In this document: positions 56,174 through 64,000 of the stretch, in pieces
How positions within the stretch are numbered: position 1 is the stretch's first letter
Layout of the letters: the number at the start of each line of letters is the position of its first letter
NCBI RefSeq assembly: GCF_004366795.1
Contig: NZ_SORF01000001.1
Coordinates: 1 to 64,000 of the forward strand
Reading direction: 5' to 3'
DNA: 64,000 nucleotides
Source: Alicyclobacillus sacchari
GTDB taxonomy: Bacteria > Bacillota > Bacilli > Alicyclobacillales > Alicyclobacillaceae
Translations under genes and position numbers: made by a program
The notes under the pieces: generated by a model
What the model saw: the letters and a program-made list of their open reading frames with translations, nothing else
What the model was told of the DNA's origin: nothing
The model's database searches: none

Positions 56174-56935
56174 TCAAGCCCCTTCCGCATTCATCAAGAA
56201 GGATTTCAGCAGTGGAAAATCGCCCGCAAGTAAGATGACGATAGCTAAAATATATTTGCGCTGCCTCTCTAACGTCTTTCGCGACACGTTGACACGCTCC
56301 TCCAGCGCTTTCAACGGAAGTGCACGCCTGCGTTCGACAAACGCTAGTAACTCTGCGTCCGACGCGATGGCACGCGCACACGCCATTGCGTTGCGCCGCG
56401 CATCCTCGTGTTTCGGCGAAATATCGATCAGCTCGTGAAACGACAGGTCAAACGCAGCCAGCCGATGTGCATACTCTTCGATTTCCAGAGCCCGCATCGC
56501 CGCTTCTTGCTGCGCCTGATGGACTTCCAGCGACGAACTTACCTCTGCCCAATTGGAGACGTTGTCTTCGTCGTCGATCACGTCGAATTCGCTCCATGGC
56601 AATTGCTTCAACCGATGCTGATGCTGGCTTCGAAAGAAATCGATCAACCGCCTGCGGATCACGGTCTCGGCGAACGTTAAAAACGACGCTGCTTTGCCTT
56701 CCTGAAAACGATCGATCGCTTCGTTAAACGCGGACAAGCAGATACTATATTCGTCGTCAGATTTGGGGTCGATATACCTGCGTGCCGTCTGTGCCGCAAT
56801 CCGCAGAATAAAAGGAATGTACATCGCAATGAGCTCATTGCGCGCACTCGCATTCCCGGATTTTGCACCGTGGAGCAATCGGGCTAACTCGTTTCGTTCC
56901 TCGATTCGACGCCCCCGAAACGGCAAAACGCCCAC
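56174..56935 (-). CDS. sigI: RNA polymerase sigma factor SigI
   Basis: A 253-residue sigma-70 group factor of the SigI type, used in heat or cell-envelope responses. Region 2 includes NELIAMYIPFILRIAAQTARRYI, DDEYSICLSAFNEAIDRF and AETVIRRRLIDFFR, where the SigI family differs from sigma-A. The C-terminal HTH of SigI replaces region 4 (LKALEERVNVSRKTLERQRKYILAIVILL). GTG 56935 follows GAGGTGG. The pair sigI-rsgI sits between ruvB and queA, in the same direction as both. A candidate self-promoter is listed separately. Confidence 0.9.
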   Translation of the reverse strand: MGVLPFRGRRIEERNELARLLHGAKSGNASARNELIAMYIPFILRIAAQTARRYIDPKSDDEYSICLSAFNEAIDRFQEGKAASFLTFAETVIRRRLIDFFRSQHQHRLKQLPWSEFDVIDDEDNVSNWAEVSSSLEVHQAQQEAAMRALEIEEYAHRLAAFDLSFHELIDISPKHEDARRNAMACARAIASDAELLAFVERRRALPLKALEERVNVSRKTLERQRKYILAIVILLAGDFPLLKSFLMNAEGA

Positions 56936-56956
56936 GCTTCCACCTCTCCTCACGCA

Positions 56957-56985
56957 TTCGAATTCTCCGCCCCAATTGTGGGGGT
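56957..56985 (-). promoter_or_regulatory. Candidate SigI-type autoregulatory promoter of sigI
   Basis: On the minus strand ACCCCC (56985 to 56980) and CGAA (56960 to 56957) are separated by 19 bases, just upstream of sigI. These are the -35 and -10 elements reported for B. subtilis SigI promoters. A start a few bases after CGAA would leave a short leader that still contains the GAGGAGAGGTGG ribosome binding site. Element identity is good, but I am not certain that a 19-base spacer is optimal for this factor. Confidence 0.5.
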
Positions 56986-57053
56986 ACGTCCGACTGCCGG
57001 TTCAAGCCAACGCAACAGATTTGATCGCACAGATGTTTCAGACTCTTATACGA

Positions 57054-58046
57054 TCATGGCATCTTTCTGCCAAAATGTCGATATGCTGCCGGCATGACCA
57101 CACGCCCCCGCGGAGTTCGCTGTAACAGGCCCATTTGCAGCAGGTATGGCTCATAGACGTCTTCGATGGTACTCGCTTCCTCGCCCACAGCCGCCGCCAG
57201 CGTTTCCAGGCCAACCGGTCCCCCGCCAAATTTGTCGATGGCGGTGATAACGATCCGCTCGTCGGTCGCATCGAGCCCCAAAGCGTCGACTTTTAAGCGC
57301 GACAACGCCTTGCCCGCTAACCGCTCGTCAATGCTGCTCCAGCCGGAAACCTGGGCAATGTCCCGCACCCGTTTGAGCAGGCGGTTGGCAATTCGGGGCG
57401 TGCCGCGCGCCCTGCGAGCAACCTCGACACACGCCTCTTTCGTCAGCACGACCTGCAAAATCTCTGCGCTGCGGGCGACAATGTGCGCCAGCTCCTCGAC
57501 CGGATAGTAGTCCAGATGCAACATCACGCCGAATCGATCGCGCAACGGCGCCGATAAAAGCCCTGCCCGCGTCGTCGCGCCAACCAGCGTGAACGGAGGC
57601 AAGTCGAGGCGGACTGAGCGGGCAGACGGCCCCTTCCCGATCACGATATCGATAGAAAAATCCTCCATCGCCGGGTACAACACCTCTTCGACACTTCGCG
57701 AAAGTCGGTGAATCTCGTCGATAAACAGCACGTCTCCCGGTTGTAGATTCGTCAAAATCGCCGCAAGATCACCTGCTCGCTCGATGGCAGGCCCCGACGT
57801 CACGCGAATGTGAACGCCGAGCTCGTTGGCGATGATCATCGCAAGCGACGTCTTGCCAAGCCCCGGCGGCCCATAGAGCAAAACGTGATCCAAGGACTCG
57901 CCACGCTCCCGCGCGGCCTGAATAAAGATTTGTAAATTTTCCTTGACGGCCCGTTGGCCGATGTAATCGTCGAGAAAACGGGGCCGAATCGAATCCAGTG
58001 TCATGTCTTCGCGGCTCCACTCTGCAGACACAACGCGATCGTCCAT
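57054..58046 (-). CDS. ruvB: Holliday junction branch migration helicase RuvB
   Basis: A 330-residue AAA+ motor driving branch migration with Ruv[19 protein letters not shown] opens the protein, Walker A is [15 protein letters not shown], Walker [10 protein letters not shown], sensor 1 [18 protein letters not shown], and the C-terminal winged helix ends [20 protein letters not shown] 58046 follows GGAGGGGGAGCG. Downstream, after about 118 bases, is sigI. Confidence 0.97.
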   Translation of the reverse strand: MDDRVVSAEWSREDMTLDSIRPRFLDDYIGQRAVKENLQIFIQAARERGESLDHVLLYGPPGLGKTSLAMIIANELGVHIRVTSGPAIERAGDLAAILTNLQPGDVLFIDEIHRLSRSVEEVLYPAMEDFSIDIVIGKGPSARSVRLDLPPFTLVGATTRAGLLSAPLRDRFGVMLHLDYYPVEELAHIVARSAEILQVVLTKEACVEVARRARGTPRIANRLLKRVRDIAQVSGWSSIDERLAGKALSRLKVDALGLDATDERIVITAIDKFGGGPVGLETLAAAVGEEASTIEDVYEPYLLQMGLLQRTPRGRVVMPAAYRHFGRKMP

Positions 58047-58098
58047 ACGCTCCCCCTCCTTCTCGCAAAACCGATCTCATGCCGACTGTAATCAACCG

Positions 58099-58713
58099 TC
58101 ACGCACGGCTGCCCTGCTGCGCGTACAGCCAAGCGAGCGCGGCTCTTACCACATCCTCGACCGGCTCATCGGGCTCGGGATGAATCGCCGCAATAGCCTG
58201 CTGTGCCTCGCGCGGCCTGTAACCCAAGGCGACAAGCGCAGCGATGACATCGTCCGTTCTGTCCTTTGCAGGCAAGCTCGTGTGTTCCGTGGCCATTGGC
58301 CATGCCAGCGCGAGATCATCCAATTTATCTTTTAAATCGAGCACCATGCGCTGCGCTGTCTTTTTCCCAATGCCCGGCAGCGTGCATAGATAGTTTGTGT
58401 CCTCCGACTGAACTGCGGCGACGAGAGACGGAACACTGGCCGCTCCCGTGATATGTAACGCCAAACGAGGGCCGATCCCGGAGACGACAAGCAACCTTTC
58501 AAAAAGTGTCCGTTCTTCAGCCGTCGCAAACCCGTACAAGACGATGCCGTCTTCGCGGACGTGCTGATAGGTATACAAAAATGCCTGTGCCCCGACTGGG
58601 TACTGGGCCATGGCGCCATCCGCGACATGCACGCGATAACCGACATCGCGAACATCGAGATCGAGATAACCTGCTCCGTGACTTACCACCAGCCCTCGTA
58701 AAAACGCGATCAT
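58099..58713 (-). CDS. ruvA: Holliday junction DNA helicase subunit RuvA
   Basis: A 204-residue tetrameric junction-binding protein. The N-terminal OB fold ([21 protein letters not shown]) is followed by two helix-hairpin-helix motifs, [10 protein letters not shown] and [20 protein letters not shown], and domain III (about 155-204) for RuvB contact, ending [10 protein letters not shown]. The ATG overlaps the ruvC stop by four bases (ATGA). Confidence 0.96.
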   Translation of the reverse strand: MIAFLRGLVVSHGAGYLDLDVRDVGYRVHVADGAMAQYPVGAQAFLYTYQHVREDGIVLYGFATAEERTLFERLLVVSGIGPRLALHITGAASVPSLVAAVQSEDTNYLCTLPGIGKKTAQRMVLDLKDKLDDLALAWPMATEHTSLPAKDRTDDVIAALVALGYRPREAQQAIAAIHPEPDEPVEDVVRAALAWLYAQQGSRA

Positions 58714-59261
58714 CGGCCGCCCCTCCGTTCCCAGTGCCAGCCCGTACTGCGCCGTTCGCGCACGACATCGTCGAGCCTCGCAATGGGCCCCGTGTGTGCG
58801 TGCGCGATGGCGACAGCGAGCGCATCGGCCGCATCATCCGGCTTGGGAATGGCAGACAACGACAACAGCACCTTGACCATCTGCTGGACCTGCTGCTTCT
58901 CTGCGCGACCAAACCCTGTCACAGCCTGCTTGACCTGCATAGGCGTGTATTCGTGCACCGCCAAGTTGGCGTTCGCCCCTGCCAACAGGGCAACTCCGCG
59001 CGCCTGTGCGACCGTAAAGGCCGTCGTCGTGTTGCGATTAAAAAACAGTTCTTCGACCGCCAACACCTGGGGGTGATATGCGGCGATGAGATCCGTCAAC
59101 TCTTGATAAATTTGCTGTAATCGCTGTGGCAGCGGCACGTGCGGCGGTGTTTCCACACATCCATACACAATCTGGCGAAGTTTGCCGCCCACACTTTCAA
59201 TGACACCGTAGCCAAGCCGTGCGAGGCCCGGATCGATTCCCATGATGCGTTGCGCATCCAC
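58710..59261 (-). CDS. ruvC: Crossover junction endodeoxyribonuclease RuvC
   Basis: A 183-residue Holliday junction resolvase of the RNase H-like fold. Acidic catalytic residues are in [30 protein letters not shown] and [20 protein letters not shown] 59261 is chosen because AGGAGG ends seven bases before it; ATG 59267 lies only one base after. RuvC is absent from B. subtilis, which uses RecU, but present in many other Firmicutes such as this one. Gene order ruvC-ruvA-ruvB. Confidence 0.96.
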   Translation of the reverse strand: MDAQRIMGIDPGLARLGYGVIESVGGKLRQIVYGCVETPPHVPLPQRLQQIYQELTDLIAAYHPQVLAVEELFFNRNTTTAFTVAQARGVALLAGANANLAVHEYTPMQVKQAVTGFGRAEKQQVQQMVKVLLSLSAIPKPDDAADALAVAIAHAHTGPIARLDDVVRERRSTGWHWERRGGR

Positions 59262-59350
59262 CCGCATGCCTCCTCTTGTTCGTTTAGACATTCGTCGCTT
59301 CTCGCAAATCTCCTACCCAATCTACGAGTGAAAAAAGTTCTAGATACGAA

Positions 59351-59378
59351 GAAAAAGGGAGCGTTGCGTGACGCTCCC
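59351..59378 (-). terminator. Rho-independent terminator after the BofC-like gene
   Basis: GGGAGCGT (59357-59364) and ACGCTCCC (59371-59378) form a perfect 8-base stem with a 6-base loop, followed on the minus strand by TTTTTC. It ends the run that begins upstream with yebC and lies before the ruvCAB operon. Confidence 0.88.
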
Positions 59379-59398
59379 AGACAACAACAAGCTTCCGC

Positions 59399-59806
59399 CT
59401 ATATCGCTAACTCGCGTTGCTGCGCTCCCTGCGCCGCATTGCGTTCATAAACAGGTTCCATAAAGTACCACGAAAGTGGCACATTTAACCGCCAAACTGG
59501 ATGTTCGGCGACGAATGCGACAATCGCATCGTCACGCACCCGATGTTCTTCCCAAGCAACTGTACCTTCACGGCTTTCAGTCACAAACAGTGCGGTGTGC
59601 AAGGTTCGATGCACGTGCGTCGGCCGATCGCTTTGGCCGAAATCGGTCAGAGACGGCGTATCCGCCCGTACCACAGCCGGTGCTGCAACACTGAACATCA
59701 CCGTGAAGAAGGCGGCTAACGCATAGGCACACGGGTTTGCGATCCGGCGATGTTTTCGAGCCTGGCGTATGGTGGACAAAGCCCTCACCTCTCTGGCTGC
59801 ATGCAC
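59399..59806 (-). CDS. Exported BofC-like protein
   Basis: A small exported protein of about 125-135 residues. A signal peptide (hydrophobic YALAAFFTVMFSVAAPAVV, cut after RA/DTP) precedes about 80 residues with THVHRTLHTALFVTESREGTVAWEE-like strands and FVAEHPVWRLNVPLSWYF. Position upstream of the ruv genes is where bofC lies in Bacillus, and the size and topology fit a short BofC, which restrains SpoIVB signalling to pro-sigma-K processing; the sequence match is faint. GTG 59806 and TTG 59779 both have ribosome binding sites. It is closed by a strong terminator. Confidence 0.55.
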   Translation of the reverse strand: MHAAREVRALSTIRQARKHRRIANPCAYALAAFFTVMFSVAAPAVVRADTPSLTDFGQSDRPTHVHRTLHTALFVTESREGTVAWEEHRVRDDAIVAFVAEHPVWRLNVPLSWYFMEPVYERNAAQGAQQRELAI

Positions 59807-59858
59807 AGCCATTGCTCCTCGCCGTTAATGTGTGCGTCTGCAAACAAGTTATGCAAGA

Positions 59859-60599
59859 TTAGTCCGTTTCCTCTTCGTCGTCCATGTTGACATTCGTCCA
59901 GACGGTCTGGACGTCGTCACAAGCCTCCAAGGATTCGACGAGTTCATAGACCTCTTCCAGCGCCTCGTCTGACAGCTCGATTTTCGTCGCCGGCTCATAC
60001 ACAAGCTCGGCTTCCTCGTATTTGACGCCAGCCTCCTCGAGCGCCACGCGCACTTGCTTGAAGTCTTCGGGAGCGGTGGCGACCACGAACGCGTTCTCCT
60101 GTTCAATCACGTCTTCGGCGCCGGCTTCCAGCGCGAGCATCATCAATTCATCGCCGTCTACGCCCGCCTTTGATATCTCAATTTGACCTTGGCGTTTAAA
60201 CATCCAGGCGACAGCCCCCGACTCTGCCAAACTGCCGCCTCGTTTGCGGAAAATATGACGGACTTCCGCCGCCGTCCGGTTTCGGTTATCCGTAACGATC
60301 TCGATCAGCAACGCGACACCGTGAGGTCCATACCCTTCATAAAGCAGTTCCTCGTAGGTCACACCCTCCAGTGTCCCCGTCGCCTTCGCTATGGTGCGCG
60401 AAATGTTTTCGGCCGGAAGATTATTCGCCTTGGCCCGCTCAATGGCGACTTTTAGCCGAAAATTTGTATCTGGATTGCCGCCGCCCTCACGCGCTGCTTG
60501 GTAGATGTCCTTCGAAAGCTTGGTAAACAGCTGACCGCGGATTGCGTCCTGCTTGCCTTTGCGTCGCTGTATGTTGTGCCACTTCGAATGTCCTGACAT
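59859..60599 (-). CDS. yebC: YebC/PmpR family regulator
   Basis: A 246-residue YebC-type protein. MSGHSKWHNIQRRKGKQDA is the invariant start, followed by LFTKLSKDIYQAAREGGGNPDTNFRL and YEGYGPHGVALLIEIVTDNRNRTAAEVRHIF. Family members act as transcription regulators (PmpR) or, as recently argued for some, relieve ribosome stalling at polyproline. Adjacent to ruvC in many bacteria; here the BofC-like gene and a terminator intervene. ATG 60599 follows AAAGGGTGAGGGG. The C-terminus is acidic, ending in DDEEETD. Confidence 0.95.
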   Translation of the reverse strand: MSGHSKWHNIQRRKGKQDAIRGQLFTKLSKDIYQAAREGGGNPDTNFRLKVAIERAKANNLPAENISRTIAKATGTLEGVTYEELLYEGYGPHGVALLIEIVTDNRNRTAAEVRHIFRKRGGSLAESGAVAWMFKRQGQIEISKAGVDGDELMMLALEAGAEDVIEQENAFVVATAPEDFKQVRVALEEAGVKYEEAELVYEPATKIELSDEALEEVYELVESLEACDDVQTVWTNVNMDDEEETD

Positions 60600-60620
60600 A
60601 CCCCTCACCCTTTTGCGAAA

Positions 60621-61472
60621 TCAATGTCCCCAGTCGCGAAGATAGCGAAAATCGATACCGATCGTCCGCCCAGAAAGTTTGGCAATGATAGGCGGCTTGC
60701 GCTTGTATTGATTGCGCTGAACGCGCTGGACGATATGGCGCACGAGTGATTCGTCGTAGCCACGTTCGACGATTTCATCGGGACTCAAGCGGAGATCGAC
60801 CCATTGGTACAGAATCTCGTCGGCGTCGTCGTACGTAAAGCCGAGTTCTTTTTCGTCCGTTTGATCCGCCCACAAATCTGCACTTGGCGCCTTGTTCAAA
60901 ATGCTTTGCGGAACGCCGACATATGCCGACAATTGGCGAACCTGACACTTGTAAAGATCCCCAATTGGATTGATTGCACTCGCCATGTCGCCAAACTGGG
61001 TTCCATACCCGAGCAACAGCTCCGTTTTGTTGCTCGTGCCGACAACCAGCGCGTTCATCGCAGCCGACAAATCGTACAAGGTCACCATCCGCTCGCGCGC
61101 CATGCGGTTGCCCCGCCGCAAGGGTGAAGCCTGTTTGCCCAACAGCTTGTCCATCTGTTCAAAGTAGGCGTCGATCGGCCCCGTGATCTCGACCACCGTA
61201 TGCGGAATGTTGAGATCGCGTACCACTTCCATAGCGTCTGCGAGACTGGATGGACTGCTGCTGCGATACGGCATGAGCACCGCGTGCACCTGCTCGCGGC
61301 CGAGTGCCCGCGTCGCAAGATACGCGGACAGGGCCGAGTCGATCCCGCCTGACAAGCCGAACACGACGCGTTCGAAGCCAACCTTCCGAACCTCGTCGCG
61401 CAGGAATCCTTCCAGCACCGACGCGGTCAAATCTTCGCGCAGACAGAGAGCCTGCTCAATGTCCGGGCGCAC
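60621..61472 (-). CDS. nadE: NAD+ synthetase, synthetase subunit
   Basis: A 283-residue adenylating amidotransferase converting deamido-NAD to NAD+. The ATP-PP loop is VFGLSGGIDSALSAYLA, and SNKTELLLGYGTQFGDMASAINPIGDLYK is the nucleotide and ammonia-binding region. LRDWGH closes the protein. GTG 61472 follows AAGGGGGG. The gene overlaps the upstream carbon-nitrogen hydrolase gene by 17 bases in a different frame. The hydrolase has all the motifs of the glutaminase domain normally fused to this enzyme, so the two probably act as one complex. Confidence 0.94.
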   Translation of the reverse strand: MRPDIEQALCLREDLTASVLEGFLRDEVRKVGFERVVFGLSGGIDSALSAYLATRALGREQVHAVLMPYRSSSPSSLADAMEVVRDLNIPHTVVEITGPIDAYFEQMDKLLGKQASPLRRGNRMARERMVTLYDLSAAMNALVVGTSNKTELLLGYGTQFGDMASAINPIGDLYKCQVRQLSAYVGVPQSILNKAPSADLWADQTDEKELGFTYDDADEILYQWVDLRLSPDEIVERGYDESLVRHIVQRVQRNQYKRKPPIIAKLSGRTIGIDFRYLRDWGH

Positions 61473-62331
61473 GGAAATCCCCCCTTTGCAACAAGGCATG
61501 TAGCTGGGACGCAACCAAATGCACGCGCTCATCGCGCACAAGCGGCGTCGTATACCGCATACGGCGCGTCAAGCGGCGGTCGATCTCGGCGACAACCAGT
61601 TCGCTTTCGCCGGTTGCGGCCTCGACCAGCCAACTGCCATTGGGTGCGACAACCCCGCTCCCGCCATAAAAATGCACGCCGTCCTCGTAGCCGACGCGAT
61701 TTGCAAAGACGATGTGCACGCCAAGAAGTTGGGCATACATCTGTAACAGATGCCGCCAGAACGCGTGCGAGCCAAATTCGGCCGCCGCCATCGTGTTTCG
61801 CCAGGGACTCGATGCTGGCACCAAGAGAAGCGTTGCCTGCTGCATCGCAAGCAGATATGGGGCGGATAAGTGCCAAGCGTCTTCGCAGATGAGTATGCCG
61901 GCTGTCCCGAGGGAACTTGCGTATGCGTCAAATCGGTCTCCAGGCGCAAAATACCTACGTTCGTCGAACATGCCGTAAGTCGGCAAGTACACTTTGCGGT
62001 GCTTATGTACGACTTTCCCCTGCGAAGCGTAAAGAGCCGTCACGTAGAAAAGGTGATCCTGCGTCTCCTCCACAAACGAAAACAAGACGTCAATTTCCCT
62101 ACTCTGGTCGACGATGGATTGGATTTCTGGACTCGTCGCCGAGCGGGCCACCTCCAGTGTCAAATCCTGCGTCTGATATCCAGTGAGTCCCAGTTCAGGG
62201 AACACAATCAACTGGGCGCCCTGTGCCGACGCCTCGCGTATGTATTCGTGATGGCGCTCTAGGTTCGCGCCGAGATCGCCCAACTTAGGCGCAATCTGCG
62301 CGATCGCCACACGCTGGATGTCTGAAGCCAC
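61456..62331 (-). CDS. Nitrilase-superfamily glutaminase subunit paired with NadE
   Basis: A 291-residue carbon-nitrogen hydrolase. The catalytic Glu is in IVFPELGLTGYQTQDLTLE, the Lys in HKHRKVYLPTYGMFDERRYFAPGD, and the Cys in GILICEDAWHLSAP. The last two motifs read like the glutaminase domain of glutamine-dependent NAD synthetase (LPNYGVFDE, CEDIW) more than like generic nitrilases. It lies directly upstream of, and overlaps, the separate nadE gene. The inferred role is to release ammonia from glutamine for NadE. GTG 62331 follows GGGGGA; ATG 62337 is only one base from it. A stand-alone amidase is the alternative. Confidence 0.85.
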   Translation of the reverse strand: MASDIQRVAIAQIAPKLGDLGANLERHHEYIREASAQGAQLIVFPELGLTGYQTQDLTLEVARSATSPEIQSIVDQSREIDVLFSFVEETQDHLFYVTALYASQGKVVHKHRKVYLPTYGMFDERRYFAPGDRFDAYASSLGTAGILICEDAWHLSAPYLLAMQQATLLLVPASSPWRNTMAAAEFGSHAFWRHLLQMYAQLLGVHIVFANRVGYEDGVHFYGGSGVVAPNGSWLVEAATGESELVVAEIDRRLTRRMRYTTPLVRDERVHLVASQLHALLQRGDFRAPGH

Positions 62332-62416
62332 GGCCATTCCCCCAGTACCGTTGATACCCAAACAGTATACATGCGCTGGCTCGCAAACGGAAGAAAGGCC
62401 CTGGCCCGAGGCGAGA

Positions 62417-63403
62417 TTACGCCTCGAGCCGCAGGTTGGCAAGCACGCGCGCGTTTAATTCGGATCGCCGTCGCTCGCACGCGACCGCGTATGCCACTCG
62501 TGCTGCGGCATGGCTGCGATCCTCGGCCTTGCCCCACTCAGCGAGCGCGCGCACCCAAATGTCTGGCCACTCGCCCAGACACAGGAGCACCGCCAATTCG
62601 CTGCGCCCCAAAGCCGCGTGCTCCGCATACACTTCCCACATTTCTTGATACTCAGGCGCCTTCAGATCATTTAAGAACAACGTGTGACTGATGAATTGTA
62701 CGGGATCGGCGTACATGTCGTCGTAGCCGGCGTGGTCAAAGTCGATGAAGGCGATGCGCCCGTCGCGATCGATGAGGACGTTGTGCGGCGCCAGGTCGCG
62801 GTGGCACAACGTCGCCCGGCTGCGCCATTGCGTCCGCACCTGCTCCAGATTCGCTCGATACCGCGCGAGCGTTCGCTCTGCCCGCGCTTGCACCTCTGCC
62901 GCGAACGGCGCAAAGCGCGGCAACTCGCGGGCTGCTTGCGGCCAGATTTTGGCCATCGCGTTCACCTTCACGCGCAATTTGCCGTACAGCGACCCCCGGC
63001 GCAACGCCCGGTGTTCTGGGTAACCGGCTGCTTGCACGGCCCGCTGGACCCGCGCGACGGCGGCGATCGCCCGCAGTCTCTCGTCGCGGCTCGCCGTCAG
63101 GACGTGCCGACCGGGCAGCCATGGCTGCAAATAGCCGCGAATTCCATGTTCTTGTTCTACGAGCACACGCCCGTTGCGCGCCGGCAACGGACGGGCCGCT
63201 TGCACATCGGCGCGATCGTAAGCTACAAGAGCTCGAGCGAGCGCCTGCAAACGTTCCTCTGTGTCACCGAGCGCCGCCTGCTTCCAGATGTATTGCCGTC
63301 CATCCGCTGCGACAATGCCGTATACCGTTCGCTTGCGCACAATGCACTCCGCGCGAATGCCATACGCGTCTCTCGCGACTGACGCCACATCCGGTACGTC
63401 CAT
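62417..63403 (-). CDS. CotS-family spore coat kinase-like protein
   Basis: A 328-residue protein of the aminoglycoside phosphotransferase/choline kinase fold. The N-lobe contains YGIVAADGRQYIWKQA, with the candidate ATP-binding Lys. The catalytic loop is LCHRDLAPHNVLID (about 203-216) and the metal-binding DFDHAGYDD follows. The protein ends in a helical region. Bacillus relatives (CotS, YutH, YsxE) are spore coat proteins; YsxE lies next to spoVID. Here its neighbour is a proline-rich spore protein, supporting the same context. ATG 63403 follows GAGGATGAG. Confidence 0.85.
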   Translation of the reverse strand: MDVPDVASVARDAYGIRAECIVRKRTVYGIVAADGRQYIWKQAALGDTEERLQALARALVAYDRADVQAARPLPARNGRVLVEQEHGIRGYLQPWLPGRHVLTASRDERLRAIAAVARVQRAVQAAGYPEHRALRRGSLYGKLRVKVNAMAKIWPQAARELPRFAPFAAEVQARAERTLARYRANLEQVRTQWRSRATLCHRDLAPHNVLIDRDGRIAFIDFDHAGYDDMYADPVQFISHTLFLNDLKAPEYQEMWEVYAEHAALGRSELAVLLCLGEWPDIWVRALAEWGKAEDRSHAAARVAYAVACERRRSELNARVLANLRLEA

Positions 63404-63405
63404 GC

Positions 63406-63999
63406 CTACTCATCCTCGCGCAGGCGAATGGTAAAAGGCCGCGACCATCCGTCGTCGTCCGTCTGCGGCACTTCAGCGTTGTCACACGCCTTGGCGTCCT
63501 GCTGCGGCACCGCCGTCGGCGTTTCGTTTGACCGCCACTGGTCGTCCTGCGCCGAATCGATAGCCCGCAAGTGAGGCTCGTCAGGCGCGGCTGGTGCAAA
63601 CCATGTTTCATCAGTCAAGCGATAGGGGTTGTGCGTATGCGGACCAGCTTCACTTGGTGCCCCAGTTTGTGGCATCGGCTCTGTCGGTTGAAAAGGAGCC
63701 ATCACACCATCCGCCGCACCCGTCGCCATACCAGGCGTCGGCATGGTCGGAACATCTGCAGGTGTCTGTGCAGGAGTGGAGATTCCCGGCACAGGCGAGG
63801 TAGCCCCAGGCGCGTGTGCATGACCAGGAACATAGCCCGGTGCCGGCGCAGCGTATCCTGGTCCCTGCGGATACCCTGGGGCATAGCCCGGTCCCGGCGA
63901 GGCGTATCCTGGTCCCTGCGGATACCCTGGAACATAGCCCGGTGCTGGCGCAGCGTATCCTGGTCCCTGCGGATACCCTGGAACATAGCCCGGTGCTGG
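63406..63999 (-). CDS. SafA/SpoVID-like spore morphogenetic protein, C-terminal part (truncated by the window)
   Basis: The frame is open from the right window edge to TAG at 63406, giving the last 197 residues of a larger protein. It begins with a proline/glycine/tyrosine tandem repeat (unit PAPGYVPGYPQGPGYAA), then a Thr/Pro/Met region and an acidic tail ending FTIRLREDE. The composition is like the C-terminal part of SafA, whose LysM domain is N-terminal and would lie outside the window; a generic coat protein is the alternative. Adjacency to the CotS-type kinase supports a spore role. SpoVID is less likely because it has a C-terminal LysM, absent here. Confidence 0.6.
   Translation of the reverse strand, partial: PAPGYVPGYPQGPGYAAPAPGYVPGYPQGPGYASPGPGYAPGYPQGPGYAAPAPGYVPGHAHAPGATSPVPGISTPAQTPADVPTMPTPGMATGAADGVMAPFQPTEPMPQTGAPSEAGPHTHNPYRLTDETWFAPAAPDEPHLRAIDSAQDDQWRSNETPTAVPQQDAKACDNAEVPQTDDDGWSRPFTIRLREDE
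63796..63999 (-). repeat. 51-bp in-frame coding tandem repeat
   Basis: Four consecutive 17-codon units run from 63999 down to 63796: three near-identical copies (unit PAPGYVPGYPQGPGYAA with A/S, A/G and V/A changes) and a fourth, diverged copy (PAPGYVPGHAHAPGATS). The array may continue beyond the right edge. Being exactly 51 bp, copies can be gained or lost without changing frame. Confidence 0.92.
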
Positions 64000-64000
64000 C

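Noticed and set aside
61456-61472. Sequencing frameshift in a fused NAD synthetase
   Set aside because: Each half has its own ribosome binding site and plausible ends, so two genes are preferred; still open to check with raw reads.
63796-64000. CRISPR-like array at the right edge
   Set aside because: Units are contiguous 51-bp in-frame coding repeats with no variable spacers.

Overview
The window is a gene-dense chromosomal segment of an endospore-forming, moderately GC-rich member of the Bacilli. Gene content and order fit the Alicyclobacillaceae best. The evidence is: spore genes (SpoVB, a SafA-like coat protein, a CotS-type kinase, two YheC/YheD-type ATP-grasp proteins, SigI/RsgI); AddAB rather than RecBCD; ComN; the Gram-positive coproporphyrin-type heme genes; and the block dtd-relA-apt-recJ / secDF-comN-spoVB-DUF421-yrzE-yajC-tgt-queA-ruvBAC, which follows the Bacillus subtilis map. 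Shine-Dalgarno sequences are strong and GTG/TTG starts are very common, so many starts here were set by the ribosome binding site rather than by the longest open frame. The genus assignment is inference.

Layout. Position 1 lies inside the 5' end of a 16S rRNA gene on the minus strand; its leader (boxA-like element, sigma-A promoter) fills about the first 265 bases. Positions 544-15340 hold mixed housekeeping genes: a YheC/D protein, queF, an RsmF-type methyltransferase, malate dehydrogenase, 3-hydroxyacyl-CoA dehydrogenase, a short-chain dehydrogenase, a cyclophilin, a PIG-L deacetylase with a GPH-type sugar symporter, an aldo-keto reductase, moeA, a second YheC/D protein, galU and a secreted LysM-NlpC/P60 hydrolase. 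Positions 15393-22672 are the addB-addA repair operon. Positions 22827-28281 hold an MFS transporter, dusB, a TM2 protein, a D,D-carboxypeptidase, a translationally coupled FAH hydrolase and DtxR-type regulator, and a bacilliredoxin. Positions 28482-31914 are a tight hemE-hemH-hemY operon. A lipoprotein with BNR-like repeats, a TSUP permease, a CPA2-type antiporter and a large EAL protein follow.

Positions 37933-59261 are the conserved sec/ruv/relA block. Its additions include a membrane protein with two GGDEF domains and sigI-rsgI between ruvB and queA. Positions 59399-64000 hold a BofC-like secreted protein, yebC, a two-gene NAD synthetase (separate glutaminase and synthetase halves), a CotS-family kinase, and the 3' end of a proline/glycine/tyrosine-repeat spore protein running off the right edge.

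I found no CRISPR array, prophage, insertion sequence, tRNA gene or defence island. The observations most worth checking are the split NAD synthetase, the two unusual c-di-GMP proteins (one GGDEF-EAL-GAF-degenerate GGDEF, one tandem GGDEF), a candidate SigI-type promoter in front of sigI, a 51-bp coding tandem repeat, an unannotated 42-residue membrane protein, and marked enrichment of the octamer GCGATCGC.
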